Origin: Bermanella marisrubri
GTDB taxonomy: Bacteria > Pseudomonadota > Gammaproteobacteria > Pseudomonadales > Oceanobacteraceae
DNA length: 64,000 nucleotides
Assembly: GCF_012295615.1 (NCBI RefSeq)
Contig: NZ_CP051183.1
Coordinates: 248,001-312,000, forward strand
Direction of reading: 5' to 3'
In this document: piece by piece, positions 28,013-37,377 of the stretch
How positions within the stretch are numbered: position 1 is the stretch's first letter
Layout of the letters: the number at the start of each line of letters is the position of its first letter
Position numbers and translations under genes: made by a program
The notes under the pieces: generated by a model
Databases searched by the model: none
Told to the model about the DNA's origin: nothing
What the model saw: only the letters and a program-made list of their open reading frames with translations

Positions 28013-28729
28013 TTATAAGTTGTTTTCGTTGGATATGATTGAGTCTCGTGGGCCAAAGATTGCGCTACCTACTCGCACCATAGTTGAACCCTGCTCGATG
28101 GCCAATTCCAAATCGCCTGACATACCCATAGAGAGAGTGTCTACCGTGCTGTATTGCTGTTTCAATTTTTCAAAAGCTTGAAACATTGAACAAAAATCTT
28201 GTGTTAGAGATGCTTCATCTTGGGGTGCCGGAATACACATCAAGCCGCGTAGGCACAGGTTGTCGTAATCATTAACTTGTTGTGCAAGAGCAGGCAAGTC
28301 TTGCAGACTGATACCTGATTTACTCTCTTGTTGGCTAATGTTGATTTGTATTAACACGTTCAGTGGTGGCAAGTGAGATGGTCTTTGCTGGCTTAAACGC
28401 TTAGCAATCTTATCGCGCTCAAGTGTGTGCATCCACGCAAAGTGCTCAGCAACGTCTTTGGTTTTATTGGATTGCAATGGGCCAATGAAATGCCACTCAA
28501 TAGCTAAATCCGATAGGGCATTAATCTTATCCACACCCTCTTGTACATAGTTTTCACCAAAAGACTGTTGGCCTAATGCATGGATAGCACGGATGGCTTC
28601 TATACTGTGCCTTTTGGATACAGCCAACAGTTGTACCGTGTTTTGTTTGTATTGTGCACAAGCATCATTGATTTGATGCTGGACCTGCTCAAAGCGTGAG
28701 CGTAGGGCTTCAGAAGTTGCTAAATCCAT
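28013..28729 (-). CDS. yggS: YggS-family pyridoxal phosphate homeostasis protein
   Basis: A 238-residue PLP-binding protein of the alanine-racemase-barrel type. The Schiff-base Lys lies in LLAVSKRHS, with SFGENYVQE, WHFIGPLQSNKT and the C-terminal MGMSGDLELAI, all diagnostic. YggS has no known catalytic activity and maintains B6 vitamer balance. Divergent from pilT across 175 bases, the arrangement shared with Pseudomonas. It is first in the yggS-proC unit. Confidence 0.95.
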   Translation of the reverse strand: MDLATSEALRSRFEQVQHQINDACAQYKQNTVQLLAVSKRHSIEAIRAIHALGQQSFGENYVQEGVDKINALSDLAIEWHFIGPLQSNKTKDVAEHFAWMHTLERDKIAKRLSQQRPSHLPPLNVLIQINISQQESKSGISLQDLPALAQQVNDYDNLCLRGLMCIPAPQDEASLTQDFCSMFQAFEKLKQQYSTVDTLSMGMSGDLELAIEQGSTMVRVGSAIFGPRDSIISNENNL

Positions 28730-28904
28730 CGTGGTTTTCTTCTCAACTCTGGTTACAATGCAGGTATCAATAATAACGACAGGGCCAATGCTGATACCAA
28801 AAGCCGAAAGTTAGCCTGCCATTTTGGACATTATGGCATGGAGTAGGGTCAGGATGAACTAAACTGGTATCAAACGGCTATATGCAATACGGAGTACCCT
28901 ATTC

Positions 28905-29939
28905 ATGGATATCACTGAACTACTCGCCTTCTCTGCCAAGCAAGGGGCATCGGATTTACATTTATCGGCCGGTTTGCCACCGATGATCCGTGTAGATGGC
29001 GAAGTACGTCGGATAAACCTTCCCGCTTTAAGTCATAAAGAAGTGCATGCGCTGGTTTATGACATCATGAACGATAAACAGCGTAAGGATTTTGAAGAAT
29101 TCCTCGAAACCGATTACTCGTTTGAGGTTCCCGGTGTGGCTCGTTTTCGTGTCAACGCATTTAATCAAAACCGCGGTGCCGGCGCAGTGTTCCGTACTAT
29201 CCCGTCGAAGGTACTGACATGTGATGACTTGGGTATGGGCCAAATCTTTAAAGATTTGGCCACGAAACCCCGTGGCTTGGTGTTGGTAACTGGGCCAACT
29301 GGTTCAGGTAAATCGACCACACTCGCGGCCATGTTGGATTATCTCAATGACAACTACTATAAGCACATCTTAACCGTAGAAGACCCTATTGAATTCGTTC
29401 ACCAAAGCAAGAAGTCGTTGATTAACCAGCGGGAAGTACACCGAGATACCCTAGGTTTTAACGAAGCATTGCGCTCGGCACTACGTGAAGACCCGGATGT
29501 GATCTTGGTTGGTGAGATGCGTGACTTAGAAACAATCCGCTTGGCGTTGACCGCGGCAGAAACGGGTCACTGTGTGTTTGGTACCTTGCATACTACGAGC
29601 GCAGCTAAAACCATTGACCGTATTGTGGACGTATTCCCTGCTGAAGAAAAATCCATGGTCCGTTCTATGTTGTCAGAATCTCTACAAGGGGTTATTTCTC
29701 AAACCCTTTTGAAGAAAAAAGGCGGTGGTCGTGTTGCAGCACACGAAATCATGGTCGGTACGCCAGCCATTCGTAATTTGATTCGGGAAGATAAAGTAGC
29801 GCAAATGTACAGCGCCATTCAAACAGGTGGTTCATTAGGCATGACTACAATGGATCAGAGTTTAAAAACCTTGGTTCAGAAGGGTTTGGTGACACCAGAA
29901 TCCGCGCGAGAAAAAGCCAAAAACCCAGAGCAATTTTAA
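28905..29939 (+). CDS. pilT: Twitching motility ATPase PilT
   Basis: A 344-residue retraction ATPase of type IV pili. Walker A is GPTGSGKSTT, with the Asp box (ILTVEDPIE), Walker B (DVILVGEMRD) and His box (GHCVFGTLHTTSA), and the C-terminal motif AIRNLIRE. It powers depolymerisation of the pilus at the inner membrane. GGAG precedes the ATG by ten bases. It is followed 48 bases later by pilU; a hairpin occupies the gap. Confidence 0.97.
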   Translation: MDITELLAFSAKQGASDLHLSAGLPPMIRVDGEVRRINLPALSHKEVHALVYDIMNDKQRKDFEEFLETDYSFEVPGVARFRVNAFNQNRGAGAVFRTIPSKVLTCDDLGMGQIFKDLATKPRGLVLVTGPTGSGKSTTLAAMLDYLNDNYYKHILTVEDPIEFVHQSKKSLINQREVHRDTLGFNEALRSALREDPDVILVGEMRDLETIRLALTAAETGHCVFGTLHTTSAAKTIDRIVDVFPAEEKSMVRSMLSESLQGVISQTLLKKKGGGRVAAHEIMVGTPAIRNLIREDKVAQMYSAIQTGGSLGMTTMDQSLKTLVQKGLVTPESAREKAKNPEQF

Positions 29940-29951
29940 TCATGATAAAGT

Positions 29952-29975
29952 GGAGTTTGCCTGCGGCAAACTTCC
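29952..29975 (+). other. Hairpin in the pilT-pilU gap
   Basis: GGAGTTTGCC (29952-29961) pairs with GGCAAACTTCC (29965-29975) with one bulge and loop TGC. It sits right before the pilU ribosome site and has no T-run after it. Its place suggests an mRNA processing or stability element, or a partial attenuator, rather than a strong terminator. Confidence 0.5.
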
Positions 29976-29987
29976 AAGGAATAAGCT

Positions 29988-31100
29988 ATGGAAATCGAAA
30001 AACTACTTCGCCTTATGGTGGAAAAAAGCGCATCCGATTTGTTCATTACTGCAGGTATGCCACCTAGCATGAAAGTTCATGGACGTATTCATTCGGTGAC
30101 CAAAGCGCCTTTGAGCCCCGAGCAAACCAAAGAAATTATCTATGGCATGATGAGCGCAAAACAAATCGAAGAGTTTGAAGAGTTAAAAGAACTGAACTTT
30201 GCGGTGAGTGCTAGCGGTATAGGTCGTTTCCGTGCCAGTGCATTTTTTCAGCGTAACCTTGCTGGCGTTGTGCTACGTCGAATCGAAACGCGTATTCCTA
30301 CTATTGAGCAGCTTGGCCTTCCTGATGTCATCAAAGATATCGCCATGAGTAAACGCGGTTTGGTTTTATTTGTGGGTGCAACGGGTGCGGGTAAATCGAC
30401 TTCGTTGGCCTCCATGATTGGTTATCGTAACCAAAATAGTCGCGGCCACATTATCAGTATCGAAGACCCTATCGAATACATGCACCAGCACCAAGGGTGT
30501 ATCGTAACGCAACGAGAGGTAGGTCTAGATACGGAAAGCTTTGAGATAGCCCTGAAAAATACCCTGCGTCAGGCACCGGATGTGATCATGATTGGTGAGG
30601 TGCGTAGTGCGCAAACCATGAATCATGCGGTTACCTTCGCAGAAACAGGTCACTTATGTTTAGCCACATTGCATGCGAATAATGCTAACCAAGCATTGGA
30701 TCGCGTTATTCACTTTTTCCCGCCAGAACAACATTCACAGGTGTGGATGGATTTGAGTCTTAACTTAAAAGCGATCGTCGCACAGCAACTTATTCCAACC
30801 CCAGATGGCAAGGGTCGTCGCGCCGTGGTTGAAGTACTATTGAATACACCATTGGTTGCCGACATGATTCGCAAAGGTGAGGTTCATGAACTTAAAGAAT
30901 TGATGACGAAATCCACAGAGCAAGGCATGCAAACCTTTGATCAAGGCCTCTATAACTTGTATCAAGCTGGTGAGATTACGTATGAAGAAGCGCTTGCCCA
31001 TGCGGATAGTGCAAACGACTTACGTTTGATGATTAAACTTGCGTCTGAAGATGCCGATCAGTTATCCAGCGCCACTAAAGGCTTAACCCTACAAGAATAA
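29988..31100 (+). CDS. pilU: PilT-like ATPase PilU
   Basis: A 370-residue paralogue of PilT with a longer C-terminus. Walker A is GATGAGKSTS, Walker B DVIMIGEVRS and the His box GHLCLATLHANNA. PilU supports PilT-dependent retraction under high load. AAGGA lies seven bases before the ATG. It is the second gene of the pilT-pilU operon, and no terminator is visible directly behind it; a repeat-element relative follows. Confidence 0.95.
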   Translation: MEIEKLLRLMVEKSASDLFITAGMPPSMKVHGRIHSVTKAPLSPEQTKEIIYGMMSAKQIEEFEELKELNFAVSASGIGRFRASAFFQRNLAGVVLRRIETRIPTIEQLGLPDVIKDIAMSKRGLVLFVGATGAGKSTSLASMIGYRNQNSRGHIISIEDPIEYMHQHQGCIVTQREVGLDTESFEIALKNTLRQAPDVIMIGEVRSAQTMNHAVTFAETGHLCLATLHANNANQALDRVIHFFPPEQHSQVWMDLSLNLKAIVAQQLIPTPDGKGRRAVVEVLLNTPLVADMIRKGEVHELKELMTKSTEQGMQTFDQGLYNLYQAGEITYEEALAHADSANDLRLMIKLASEDADQLSSATKGLTLQE

Positions 31101-31102
31101 TA

Positions 31103-31194
31103 GCGCCTCTAATGATATAGCTTTAACTCATGCGAGCCTGTAAACGGTCGGGCTCGACGAGTTTTACAGCGTAATGACGAGTCCTTACCCAGAA
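31103..31194. repeat. Partial relative of the 265-bp MITE-like element
   Basis: It begins GCGCCTCTAA and ends with a 26-bp segment (31169-31194) that matches 35088-35113 at 24 of 26 positions (core ATGACGAGTCCTT). Between lie a CTGTAAA/TTTACAG stem and an inner GTCG-GGCT-CGAC hairpin, equivalent in place to the CCTGTAG/CTACAGG stem of the full element. The right terminal repeat is missing. Confidence 0.55.
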
Positions 31195-31208
31195 ACAGAA
31201 GTACCCTT

Positions 31209-31580
31209 ATGCGTAAAAGAATTATTTATCTATTGGTTGTCTGCCTTGTGGCAGGCATTGCTTATCTTTTTTATCAATATCAAACTATTAGTCAGCAAGC
31301 AGAGCAACAAGTCACAACAGACATTAAATTGATTGAGCAACCATTTCGCAATGGTTCAAGTCATTGGTTACAAACCGAAGCCCATAAAAATAAAACCTTG
31401 TTGAAAACTCAATTAATCACGCAAAGTGTGGATGATCAAAATCGCTTTATCCGCCATTATCATTCTAAGTTTATTCGTGCGGGTGAGCACTCTTGTTTGA
31501 AAACACAGATCGTATATCCACAGCGTGAAGCCGAAGTTTTAGAGCAAAGCTTTGTAGATACTGAGGCTTGTTTGCCTTAG
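31209..31580 (+). CDS. Small membrane-anchored hypothetical protein
   Basis: A 123-residue protein. Residues 2-24 form a membrane anchor (IIYLLVVCLVAGIAYLFY) behind MRKR, followed by a soluble, probably periplasmic part with two Cys (near residues 97 and 121) that might form a disulphide. No family recognised. The ATG follows AGAAGT at a fair spacing. It lies downstream of pilU, but the intervening repeat element argues against a shared operon. Confidence 0.6.
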   Translation: MRKRIIYLLVVCLVAGIAYLFYQYQTISQQAEQQVTTDIKLIEQPFRNGSSHWLQTEAHKNKTLLKTQLITQSVDDQNRFIRHYHSKFIRAGEHSCLKTQIVYPQREAEVLEQSFVDTEACLP

Positions 31581-31673
31581 TGATCACTCAAACAGTCCAT
31601 TTACAAAACTTAGCTATTGCTTAATTGAAAAACATGGCAGTCTTGTGTTGAGTAACAATAATAAGGATTGCTT

Positions 31674-32471
31674 ATGTCGGTTATCTGGATCACTGGTGCT
31701 TCCTCTGGAATTGGAGAAGCACTTGCAAAATATTACGCTCGTCAAACTTCTCATTCCCCTTATTTAGTATTATCCGCCCGCCGTGAGGCCGAGCTTAATC
31801 GCGTTAAAGATGAATGCATCAAACTGGGCTTAAAGGCCGAGCATATTTTGGTATTACCGCTGGATGTGCTGGATACAGAAAGTATGCCGAGTAAAGTCGA
31901 TGTGGTATTAGCTGCATTCGGACAGATTGATATGCTGATTAATAATGCCGGTATTTCGCAGCGCTCTTTGTGTTTGGATACCGATTTGGATGTATACAAA
32001 AAACTATTAGATGTGGATGTGCTGGGTCAGATTGCGTTAACCAAAGCGGTGCTACCGCATATGGTAGAGCGTAAATCAGGCCATATTGCGGTGACCTCTA
32101 GTGTGGCCGGTAAAGTGGGTGTGAAATGGCGCACCGGCTATTGCGCAGCCAAACATGCGGTCATGGGATTCTTTGATGCGCTTCGCGCGGAAGTGACGCA
32201 GTACGGGATTCAGGTCAGCACTATAACCCCAGGTTTCATTAAAACGGATGTGAGTAAAAACGCGGTATCTGGTAATGGTGAAGCCTTTGGCCAAGACGAT
32301 GACGATATCAAAAATGGTATGGATGTGGATAACTGCGCATCGATTATTGCGCGTCAACTGGCGAAAGGAAAAAAAGAAATCGTAGTGGGAGAAGGCTTAT
32401 CGGTTTTGGCGGTGACGTTGAAACGGTTCTTCCCTGAACTGGTATTTAAAATGGTAGCTAAGCGTCCTTAA
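31674..32471 (+). CDS. Short-chain dehydrogenase/reductase
   Basis: About 265 residues from ATG 31674, which has AAGGA eight bases upstream. A classic SDR with cofactor motif TGASSGIG, structural NNAG, catalytic Ser in VTSSVAGKVG and YCAAK (Tyr-x3-Lys). It resembles the DHRS7-like or sterol-type branch, but the substrate cannot be told from sequence. It is converging on the ferredoxin-type reductase gene, the stop lying inside a terminator stem. Confidence 0.85.
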   Translation: MSVIWITGASSGIGEALAKYYARQTSHSPYLVLSARREAELNRVKDECIKLGLKAEHILVLPLDVLDTESMPSKVDVVLAAFGQIDMLINNAGISQRSLCLDTDLDVYKKLLDVDVLGQIALTKAVLPHMVERKSGHIAVTSSVAGKVGVKWRTGYCAAKHAVMGFFDALRAEVTQYGIQVSTITPGFIKTDVSKNAVSGNGEAFGQDDDDIKNGMDVDNCASIIARQLAKGKKEIVVGEGLSVLAVTLKRFFPELVFKMVAKRP

Positions 32472-32483
32472 CAGGACGCTTTT
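32461..32483 (+). terminator. Terminator overlapping the SDR stop codon
   Basis: AGCGTCCT (32461-32468) and AGGACGCT (32473-32480) form a perfect 8-bp stem with loop TAAC, followed by TTTT. The TAA stop lies in the stem-loop itself. The next gene converges 18 bases on. Confidence 0.8.
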
Positions 32484-32488
32484 AAATA

Positions 32489-33499
32489 TTATTTCGATGG
32501 GCGAGGGGCATAGGCGAATACGTCGCTTAGCATTTGTCTTTGCTCAAACCCTTTATTCTCTAAACCGTCTAACACGCTATAAACAAAGTTCGGACTGCCG
32601 CATGCAACTACACGAATACGGCTGATATCTGATACTTGCTTTTGAACCAGTTCTTCTACGTTTTGATCACTATAGAAGGGGCCATCAACTTGTTCAGGCG
32701 TCATGGGCACATAGTGAATGAGCTTATCTTCATGCCATTGCTGAGGCAGATTGCTATAAAAGCCGTCTTGATCGCGATTAATCCAGTATAAATAAATAGC
32801 GCTGTGTTGATGCTCTAGCTGATCTTCGATCATGGCTTTGGCTTGGGCAAAGCCTGTTCCGGCCACAACAAAAATCAACGGATCATGTAGGTTAAAACTA
32901 TCCATTCCCGGTTTTAGCCAAACGTTACCGCCCGGTAGTTTCACGCGTACGGTTGAATGGTTTTGCAAATAATTGCGAATGGCGATGCTAGAAGCATTGT
33001 CTTCACTTACGCCAAGGTGCAGTTCAATATGCCGACCATTGGGTTTGCTGGCAATCGTGAATGGATACTGGTTGTCATCAATCAAGAGTTCTAAGTATTG
33101 CCCCGCATGGTATTGAGGTAATTTTCCAGCAGGACTTAGCAACTGCACTTGATAGGTAAAATCATTCAGCGGTTTTACCGATTCAATTTGCATTGATAAA
33201 TGTTGTTGAGGGATTTCGCCTGGGGCTAGCACGTTTAACTGCTCCAAAATAATATCGCTGTTTGCTTCTGTCACACAGGGATAGATGTCGCTGCCCTGTT
33301 CGATAGGCTGTGACGATGTGCCTGTTTGCTTGATCACTTGGCCGGCGATTAAGCGGGCTTTGCAAACTTCGCATATACCATTGTCACAGCTTTTGCGCAT
33401 TTGGATGCCAGCGGCTATCGCGGCATCCATGATGCTTTGGCCATTTTGATCACTATGAAACACCAAGCCTTTTGGCTGTATGGTTATAGTATGGCCCAT
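32489..33499 (-). CDS. 2Fe-2S ferredoxin-type NAD(P)H reductase
   Basis: A 336-residue electron-transfer protein. The N-terminal plant-type ferredoxin domain has CDNGICEVC (Cys-x4-Cys-x2-Cys) with the fourth Cys in IYPCVTE. FAD- and NAD-binding domains follow, with QYLELLIDD-type flavin site and GTGFAQAKAMI. It is annotated in relatives as CDP-6-deoxy-delta-3,4-glucoseen reductase-like, but the true partner is unknown. It follows ubiD with seven bases between, as in Pseudomonas, so it may serve ubiquinone synthesis or flavin reduction for prenyl-FMN; that is inference. Confidence 0.82.
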   Translation of the reverse strand: MGHTITIQPKGLVFHSDQNGQSIMDAAIAAGIQMRKSCDNGICEVCKARLIAGQVIKQTGTSSQPIEQGSDIYPCVTEANSDIILEQLNVLAPGEIPQQHLSMQIESVKPLNDFTYQVQLLSPAGKLPQYHAGQYLELLIDDNQYPFTIASKPNGRHIELHLGVSEDNASSIAIRNYLQNHSTVRVKLPGGNVWLKPGMDSFNLHDPLIFVVAGTGFAQAKAMIEDQLEHQHSAIYLYWINRDQDGFYSNLPQQWHEDKLIHYVPMTPEQVDGPFYSDQNVEELVQKQVSDISRIRVVACGSPNFVYSVLDGLENKGFEQRQMLSDVFAYAPRPSK

Positions 33500-33506
33500 G
33501 ATGGGG

Positions 33507-34991
33507 TTATTCCCCAGTTTGCTCGTTTAGGATACCTAGGTCTTCCCAAATGGCATCGATCTTGGTTTTTACCGTTTCTTCCATGACAATGGGTTCACCC
33601 CATTCTCGGTCCGTCTCACCGGGCCATTTATTCGTCGCATCAAGGCCCATCTTGCTACCAAGGCCAGAAACCGGACTGGCAAAATCAAGATAGTCGATGG
33701 GCGTATTATCGATCATGGTGGTATCGCGAGTAGGATCCATGCGAGTGGTAATAGCCCAAATCACATCTTCCCAATTGCGTGCGTCCACATCATCGTCAGT
33801 GACGATCACAAACTTGGTGTACATGAATTGTCGTAAGAAAGACCAAACGCCGAGCATCACTCGCTTAGCATGCCCTGGATATTGTTTCTTCATGGTGACG
33901 ATGGCCATGCGGTAACTACAGCCTTCAGGCGGTAGATAAAAGTCTACAATTTCCGGGAATTGCTTTTGCAAAATCGGGACAAACACTTCGTTTAAAGCAA
34001 CGCCTAAAATCGCCGGCTCATCGGGCGGACGGCCAGTGTAAGTACTGTGGTAAATCGGATCTTTGCGATGGGTAATGCGCTCCACGGTAAATACCGGGAA
34101 TTGGTCCACTTCGTTGTAGTAACCAGTATGATCACCAAACGGCCCTTCATCGGCCATATCATCAGGATAAATAAAGCCTTCTAAGATGATTTCTGCGCTT
34201 GCAGGTACTTGAAGGTCATTGCCAATGGATTTGACCAGCTCAGTGCGGCTACCACGCAGCAAGCCAGCAAACGCGTATTCAGATAATGTATCAGGAACGG
34301 GCGTCACGGCACCTAAAATAGTGGCAGGATCTGCTCCGAGGGCGACACTGACAGGATAAGGTTCGCCTGGGTGCTGCTGTTGGAATTCTTTAAAATCGAG
34401 AGCGCCACCGCGATGACTTAGCCAGCGCATGATTAAGCGGTTTTTACCTATGACTTGCTGGCGATAAATTCCTAGGTTCTGGCGGCTTTTGTTTGGGCCC
34501 TTGGTGATGACCAGTGGCCATGTCACCAGTGGGCCAGCATCACCAGGCCAACAAGTCTGCACTGGGATTTTGCCTAGGTCGACATCGTCACCTTCAAGCA
34601 CTACTTGCTGACAAGCTGCCTTTTTCACTACTTTTGGGCCCATGTTTAAGACTTGCTTAAAGATGGGTAGTTTTTCCCAAGCGTCTTTAATGCCTTTGGG
34701 TGGTTCTGGTTCTTTGAGATACGCTAAAAGTTTGCCGATTTCACGCAAGGCTTCTACATTGTCTTCGCCCATGCCCATTGCAACGCGCTTTGGTGTACCA
34801 AACAAATTGGCAAGCACTGGCATATCATGGCCTTTAGGATTTTCAAATAACAGGGCGGGGCCGCCGGCGCGTAAAGTACGGTCAGCTATTTCTGTCATTT
34901 CTAAATTGGGATCAATAGGTTGAGGGATGCGTTTAAGCTCGCCTTGTTTTTCCAACTGATCTATGAAGTCGCGTAAGTCCTTGTATTTCAT
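33507..34991 (-). CDS. ubiD: 4-hydroxy-3-polyprenylbenzoate decarboxylase
   Basis: A 494-residue prenylated-FMN-dependent decarboxylase of ubiquinone synthesis. It starts [10 protein letters not shown] and keeps the conserved segments [21 protein letters not shown] and the metal/cofactor residues in [11 protein letters not shown]. Length is typical (about 490). It lies near rho and trxA, as in related genomes, separated from rho by a MITE-like element. The prenyltransferase UbiX is not in this window. Confidence 0.95.
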   Translation of the reverse strand: MKYKDLRDFIDQLEKQGELKRIPQPIDPNLEMTEIADRTLRAGGPALLFENPKGHDMPVLANLFGTPKRVAMGMGEDNVEALREIGKLLAYLKEPEPPKGIKDAWEKLPIFKQVLNMGPKVVKKAACQQVVLEGDDVDLGKIPVQTCWPGDAGPLVTWPLVITKGPNKSRQNLGIYRQQVIGKNRLIMRWLSHRGGALDFKEFQQQHPGEPYPVSVALGADPATILGAVTPVPDTLSEYAFAGLLRGSRTELVKSIGNDLQVPASAEIILEGFIYPDDMADEGPFGDHTGYYNEVDQFPVFTVERITHRKDPIYHSTYTGRPPDEPAILGVALNEVFVPILQKQFPEIVDFYLPPEGCSYRMAIVTMKKQYPGHAKRVMLGVWSFLRQFMYTKFVIVTDDDVDARNWEDVIWAITTRMDPTRDTTMIDNTPIDYLDFASPVSGLGSKMGLDATNKWPGETDREWGEPIVMEETVKTKIDAIWEDLGILNEQTGE

Positions 34992-35016
34992 CGGGCTTTT
35001 CTTATCTTCTAAATAA

Positions 35017-35281
35017 AGGGCACCTCTAACAAGTCAATTTGACTCTGCAAGACGCCTGTAGTGCTTTCATTCAAGAAAGGCTTCGCCGCGTGATGACGAG
35101 TCCTTTCCCAGAAGTCTGACACCGAAGGAAAGAGCTACAGGCCTTGCCCTTCGGGGCCTTGTTCGTGTTCCAATCTCTGTGTTGTGGCATTTCGATTTAA
35201 CCCGTTAGACCTTCAATACCACGCCTTGATCTTGAAACACGATCAAGGCCAGAGCTTAAAGTGATTTATTAGAGGTGCCCT
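35017..35281. mobile_element. 265-bp MITE-like element with 13-bp terminal inverted repeats
   Basis: The ends AGGGCACCTCTAA (35017-35029) and TTAGAGGTGCCCT (35269-35281) are perfect inverted repeats. No coding capacity. Internal structure includes stems GCCTGTAG (35054-35061)/CTACAGGC (35135-35142) and GCCTTGATC (35223-35231)/GATCAAGGC (35241-35249). It fills the ubiD-rho gap, ending six bases before the rho terminator. Part of it is related to 31103-31194. A target-site duplication longer than AA is not evident. Confidence 0.65.
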
Positions 35282-35286
35282 AAAGA

Positions 35287-35309
35287 AAAAGCAGTCAATG
35301 ACTGCTTTT
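35287..35309 (-). terminator. Terminator of rho
   Basis: AAAAGCAGT and ACTGCTTTT pair across a short loop, followed on the minus strand by TTTTTCTTT. It lies 40 bases after the rho stop codon and next to the right end of the MITE-like element. Confidence 0.8.
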
Positions 35310-35348
35310 CGTTAAGGTTTAACGTCGTTATGGCAACGTAATTCGATC

Positions 35349-36605
35349 TTAACCTTTCATGGTCAGGAAGAACTCTTCGTTCGTCTTGGTTTGCTTCAGA
35401 CGATCCACCATGAATTCGATGGCTTGTAGGTCTTCCATTTCAGCGATGATCTTGCGCAGAATCCAAAGACGCTGCAATTCACCTTCTGGCATCATTTGGT
35501 CTTCACGACGTGTGCCAGAACGACGTATGTTAATAGCAGGATAGATACGCTTCTCAGACGCTTTTCGATCAAGGTGCAGTTCCATGTTACCTGTACCTTT
35601 AAATTCTTCGTAGATTACCTCGTCCATCTTAGAACCGGTATCAACCAGTGCCGTGGCGATGATAGACAAGCTACCGCCTTCTTCAACGTTACGAGCGGCA
35701 CCGAAGAAACGCTTAGGTTTTTCGAGAGCATGTGCGTCAACACCACCAGTCAGTACTTTACCGGAAGAAGGAATAACGGTGTTGTAAGCGCGGGCTAAAC
35801 GCGTGATAGAGTCAAGTAAGATGACCACGTCTTGCTTGTGCTCAACCATACGCTTGGCTTTTTCGATAACCATTTCGGCTACTTGAACGTGACGTGCTGG
35901 TGGCTCATCAAACGTAGACGCTACGACTTCGCCGCGCACGTTACGGGCCATTTCGGTTACTTCTTCAGGACGTTCATCGATCAATAGTACGATTAAGTGT
36001 GATTCAGGGTTGTTGCGTGCGATGCTGCCAGCAATAGTCTGTAGCAACATGGTTTTACCCGCTTTAGGCGGCGCAACGATCAAACCACGCTGACCCTTAC
36101 CAATCGGCGCGATCAAATCAATAATACGGCTACTGATGTCTTCGGTAGAACCATTGCCTTGTTCTAGGATGTAACGCTCGGTTGGAAATAGTGGGGTAAG
36201 GTTTTCAAAAAGAATTTTGTTCTTGGATTTTTCTGGTGCTTCGCCGTTTACTTCATTCACTTTAAGCAGGGCGAAATAGCGCTCGCTGTCTTTTGGTGGG
36301 CGAATTTTACCTGCGATAAAGTCACCTTTACGCATATTAAAGCGTCGAATCTGACTTGGGCTGACGTAAATGTCGTCAGGGCCAGCCAAGTAAGAGCTGT
36401 CGGCACTGCGCAAGAAGCCAAAGCCATCTTGTAGGATTTCTAATACGCCGTCGCCATAGATATCTTCACCGCTTTTAGCGTGTCGCTTCAAAATTGAGAA
36501 GATGAGGTCTTGTTTACGAGCTCGGCTTACGTTCTCCATGCCCATGCTTTCTGCGATCTCAAGCAACTGGGCAACGGATTTTTTCTTCAGTTCTGTCAGA
36601 TTCAT
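35349..36605 (-). CDS. rho: Transcription termination factor Rho
   Basis: A 418-residue hexameric RNA helicase. The N-terminal helix bundle ([20 protein letters not shown]) is followed by a cold-shock-like RNA-binding domain with GFGFLRS and the ATPase with Walker [20 protein letters not shown] and the Q/R loop elements. Length equals the E. coli protein (419). It lies next to trxA in the common order trxA-rho, here with its own promoter in the 243-base gap. Confidence 0.97.
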   Translation of the reverse strand: MNLTELKKKSVAQLLEIAESMGMENVSRARKQDLIFSILKRHAKSGEDIYGDGVLEILQDGFGFLRSADSSYLAGPDDIYVSPSQIRRFNMRKGDFIAGKIRPPKDSERYFALLKVNEVNGEAPEKSKNKILFENLTPLFPTERYILEQGNGSTEDISSRIIDLIAPIGKGQRGLIVAPPKAGKTMLLQTIAGSIARNNPESHLIVLLIDERPEEVTEMARNVRGEVVASTFDEPPARHVQVAEMVIEKAKRMVEHKQDVVILLDSITRLARAYNTVIPSSGKVLTGGVDAHALEKPKRFFGAARNVEEGGSLSIIATALVDTGSKMDEVIYEEFKGTGNMELHLDRKASEKRIYPAINIRRSGTRREDQMMPEGELQRLWILRKIIAEMEDLQAIEFMVDRLKQTKTNEEFFLTMKG

Positions 36606-36700
36606 AAAGGTAGAGATTTATTCTTTTGAAGATAAATTAAATGGGGGATAAGAATTAATGGTTGAGCAGGGGTTGCTCTGAATTCGTTTAATTTTGAATC

Positions 36701-36729
36701 ACTATAGTCTCTTTTATTATGTGAGTCCA
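36701..36729 (-). promoter_or_regulatory. Promoter of rho
   Basis: On the minus strand TGGACT (36729-36724) and TATAGT (36706-36701) are 17 bases apart, giving a leader of about 90 bases before the rho start. Both boxes match consensus at four or five positions. A long leader is also known for rho in E. coli, where Rho regulates itself; that is not shown here. Confidence 0.5.
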
Positions 36730-36812
36730 GAAGCTATTGCTAAAAACTTGATGAATATTCGAGCAGATCGTTTGATTATTGATCAAGGGTGCTGGATACA
36801 CCATAAAAAGAA

Positions 36813-36834
36813 AAGGGCAGTATAAACTGCCCTT
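36813..36834 (-). terminator. Terminator of trxA
   Basis: AAGGGCAG (36813-36820) and CTGCCCTT (36827-36834) form a perfect stem with loop TATAAA; on the minus strand it is followed by TTCTTTTT. It lies 15 bases after the trxA stop. Confidence 0.88.
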
Positions 36835-36848
36835 CTTTTATCCACAGC

Positions 36849-37175
36849 TTAGATGGTGCTGTCGATGAATGCCGTTAGCTGAGACTTAGATAGAGCGCCT
36901 ACCTTGGTACCTTCAACGTTACCGCCTTTGAAAATCATCAAAGTTGGAATACCGCGAATACCGAATTTTGGTGGAGTCGCTTCATTCTGGTCAATATTCA
37001 GTTTGGCTACTTTTAGTTTGCCGTCGTATTCTTCTGCGATTTCTTCCAATACTGGAGCGATCATTTTGCATGGTCCGCACCATTCTGCCCAGTAATCAAC
37101 TAATACTGGCACGTCAGACTGAAGAACGTCCGCGTCAAATGAATCGTCAGATAGGGTAATAATGTTATCGCTCAT
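36849..37175 (-). CDS. trxA: Thioredoxin 1
   Basis: A 108-residue thioredoxin with active site WCGPC in WAEWCGPCK and cis-Pro in GIPTLMIFK. It reduces protein disulphides in the cytoplasm with thioredoxin reductase. ATG 37175 gives the family N-terminus [13 protein letters not shown]; an upstream in-frame codon would add 16 unlikely residues. Its own terminator separates it from rho. Confidence 0.97.
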   Translation of the reverse strand: MSDNIITLSDDSFDADVLQSDVPVLVDYWAEWCGPCKMIAPVLEEIAEEYDGKLKVAKLNIDQNEATPPKFGIRGIPTLMIFKGGNVEGTKVGALSKSQLTAFIDSTI

Positions 37176-37377
37176 AATTCTCACACTTGTGTTATTGGCG
37201 TTTGGCTGGATTAGCCGAATCATACCAGAAAACGGTGCCGCTAATCATAGCACTTGCTCAATAGAGGTAAAGAGCCTTCTGGGGCGTGAATACACCGTTT
37301 TTCTGGCCAAGAAATGCTGACTAAATCCTGACTTACATGCACAATGGGGCCTTAGAACCCAAACTCAACGGCAGGTT

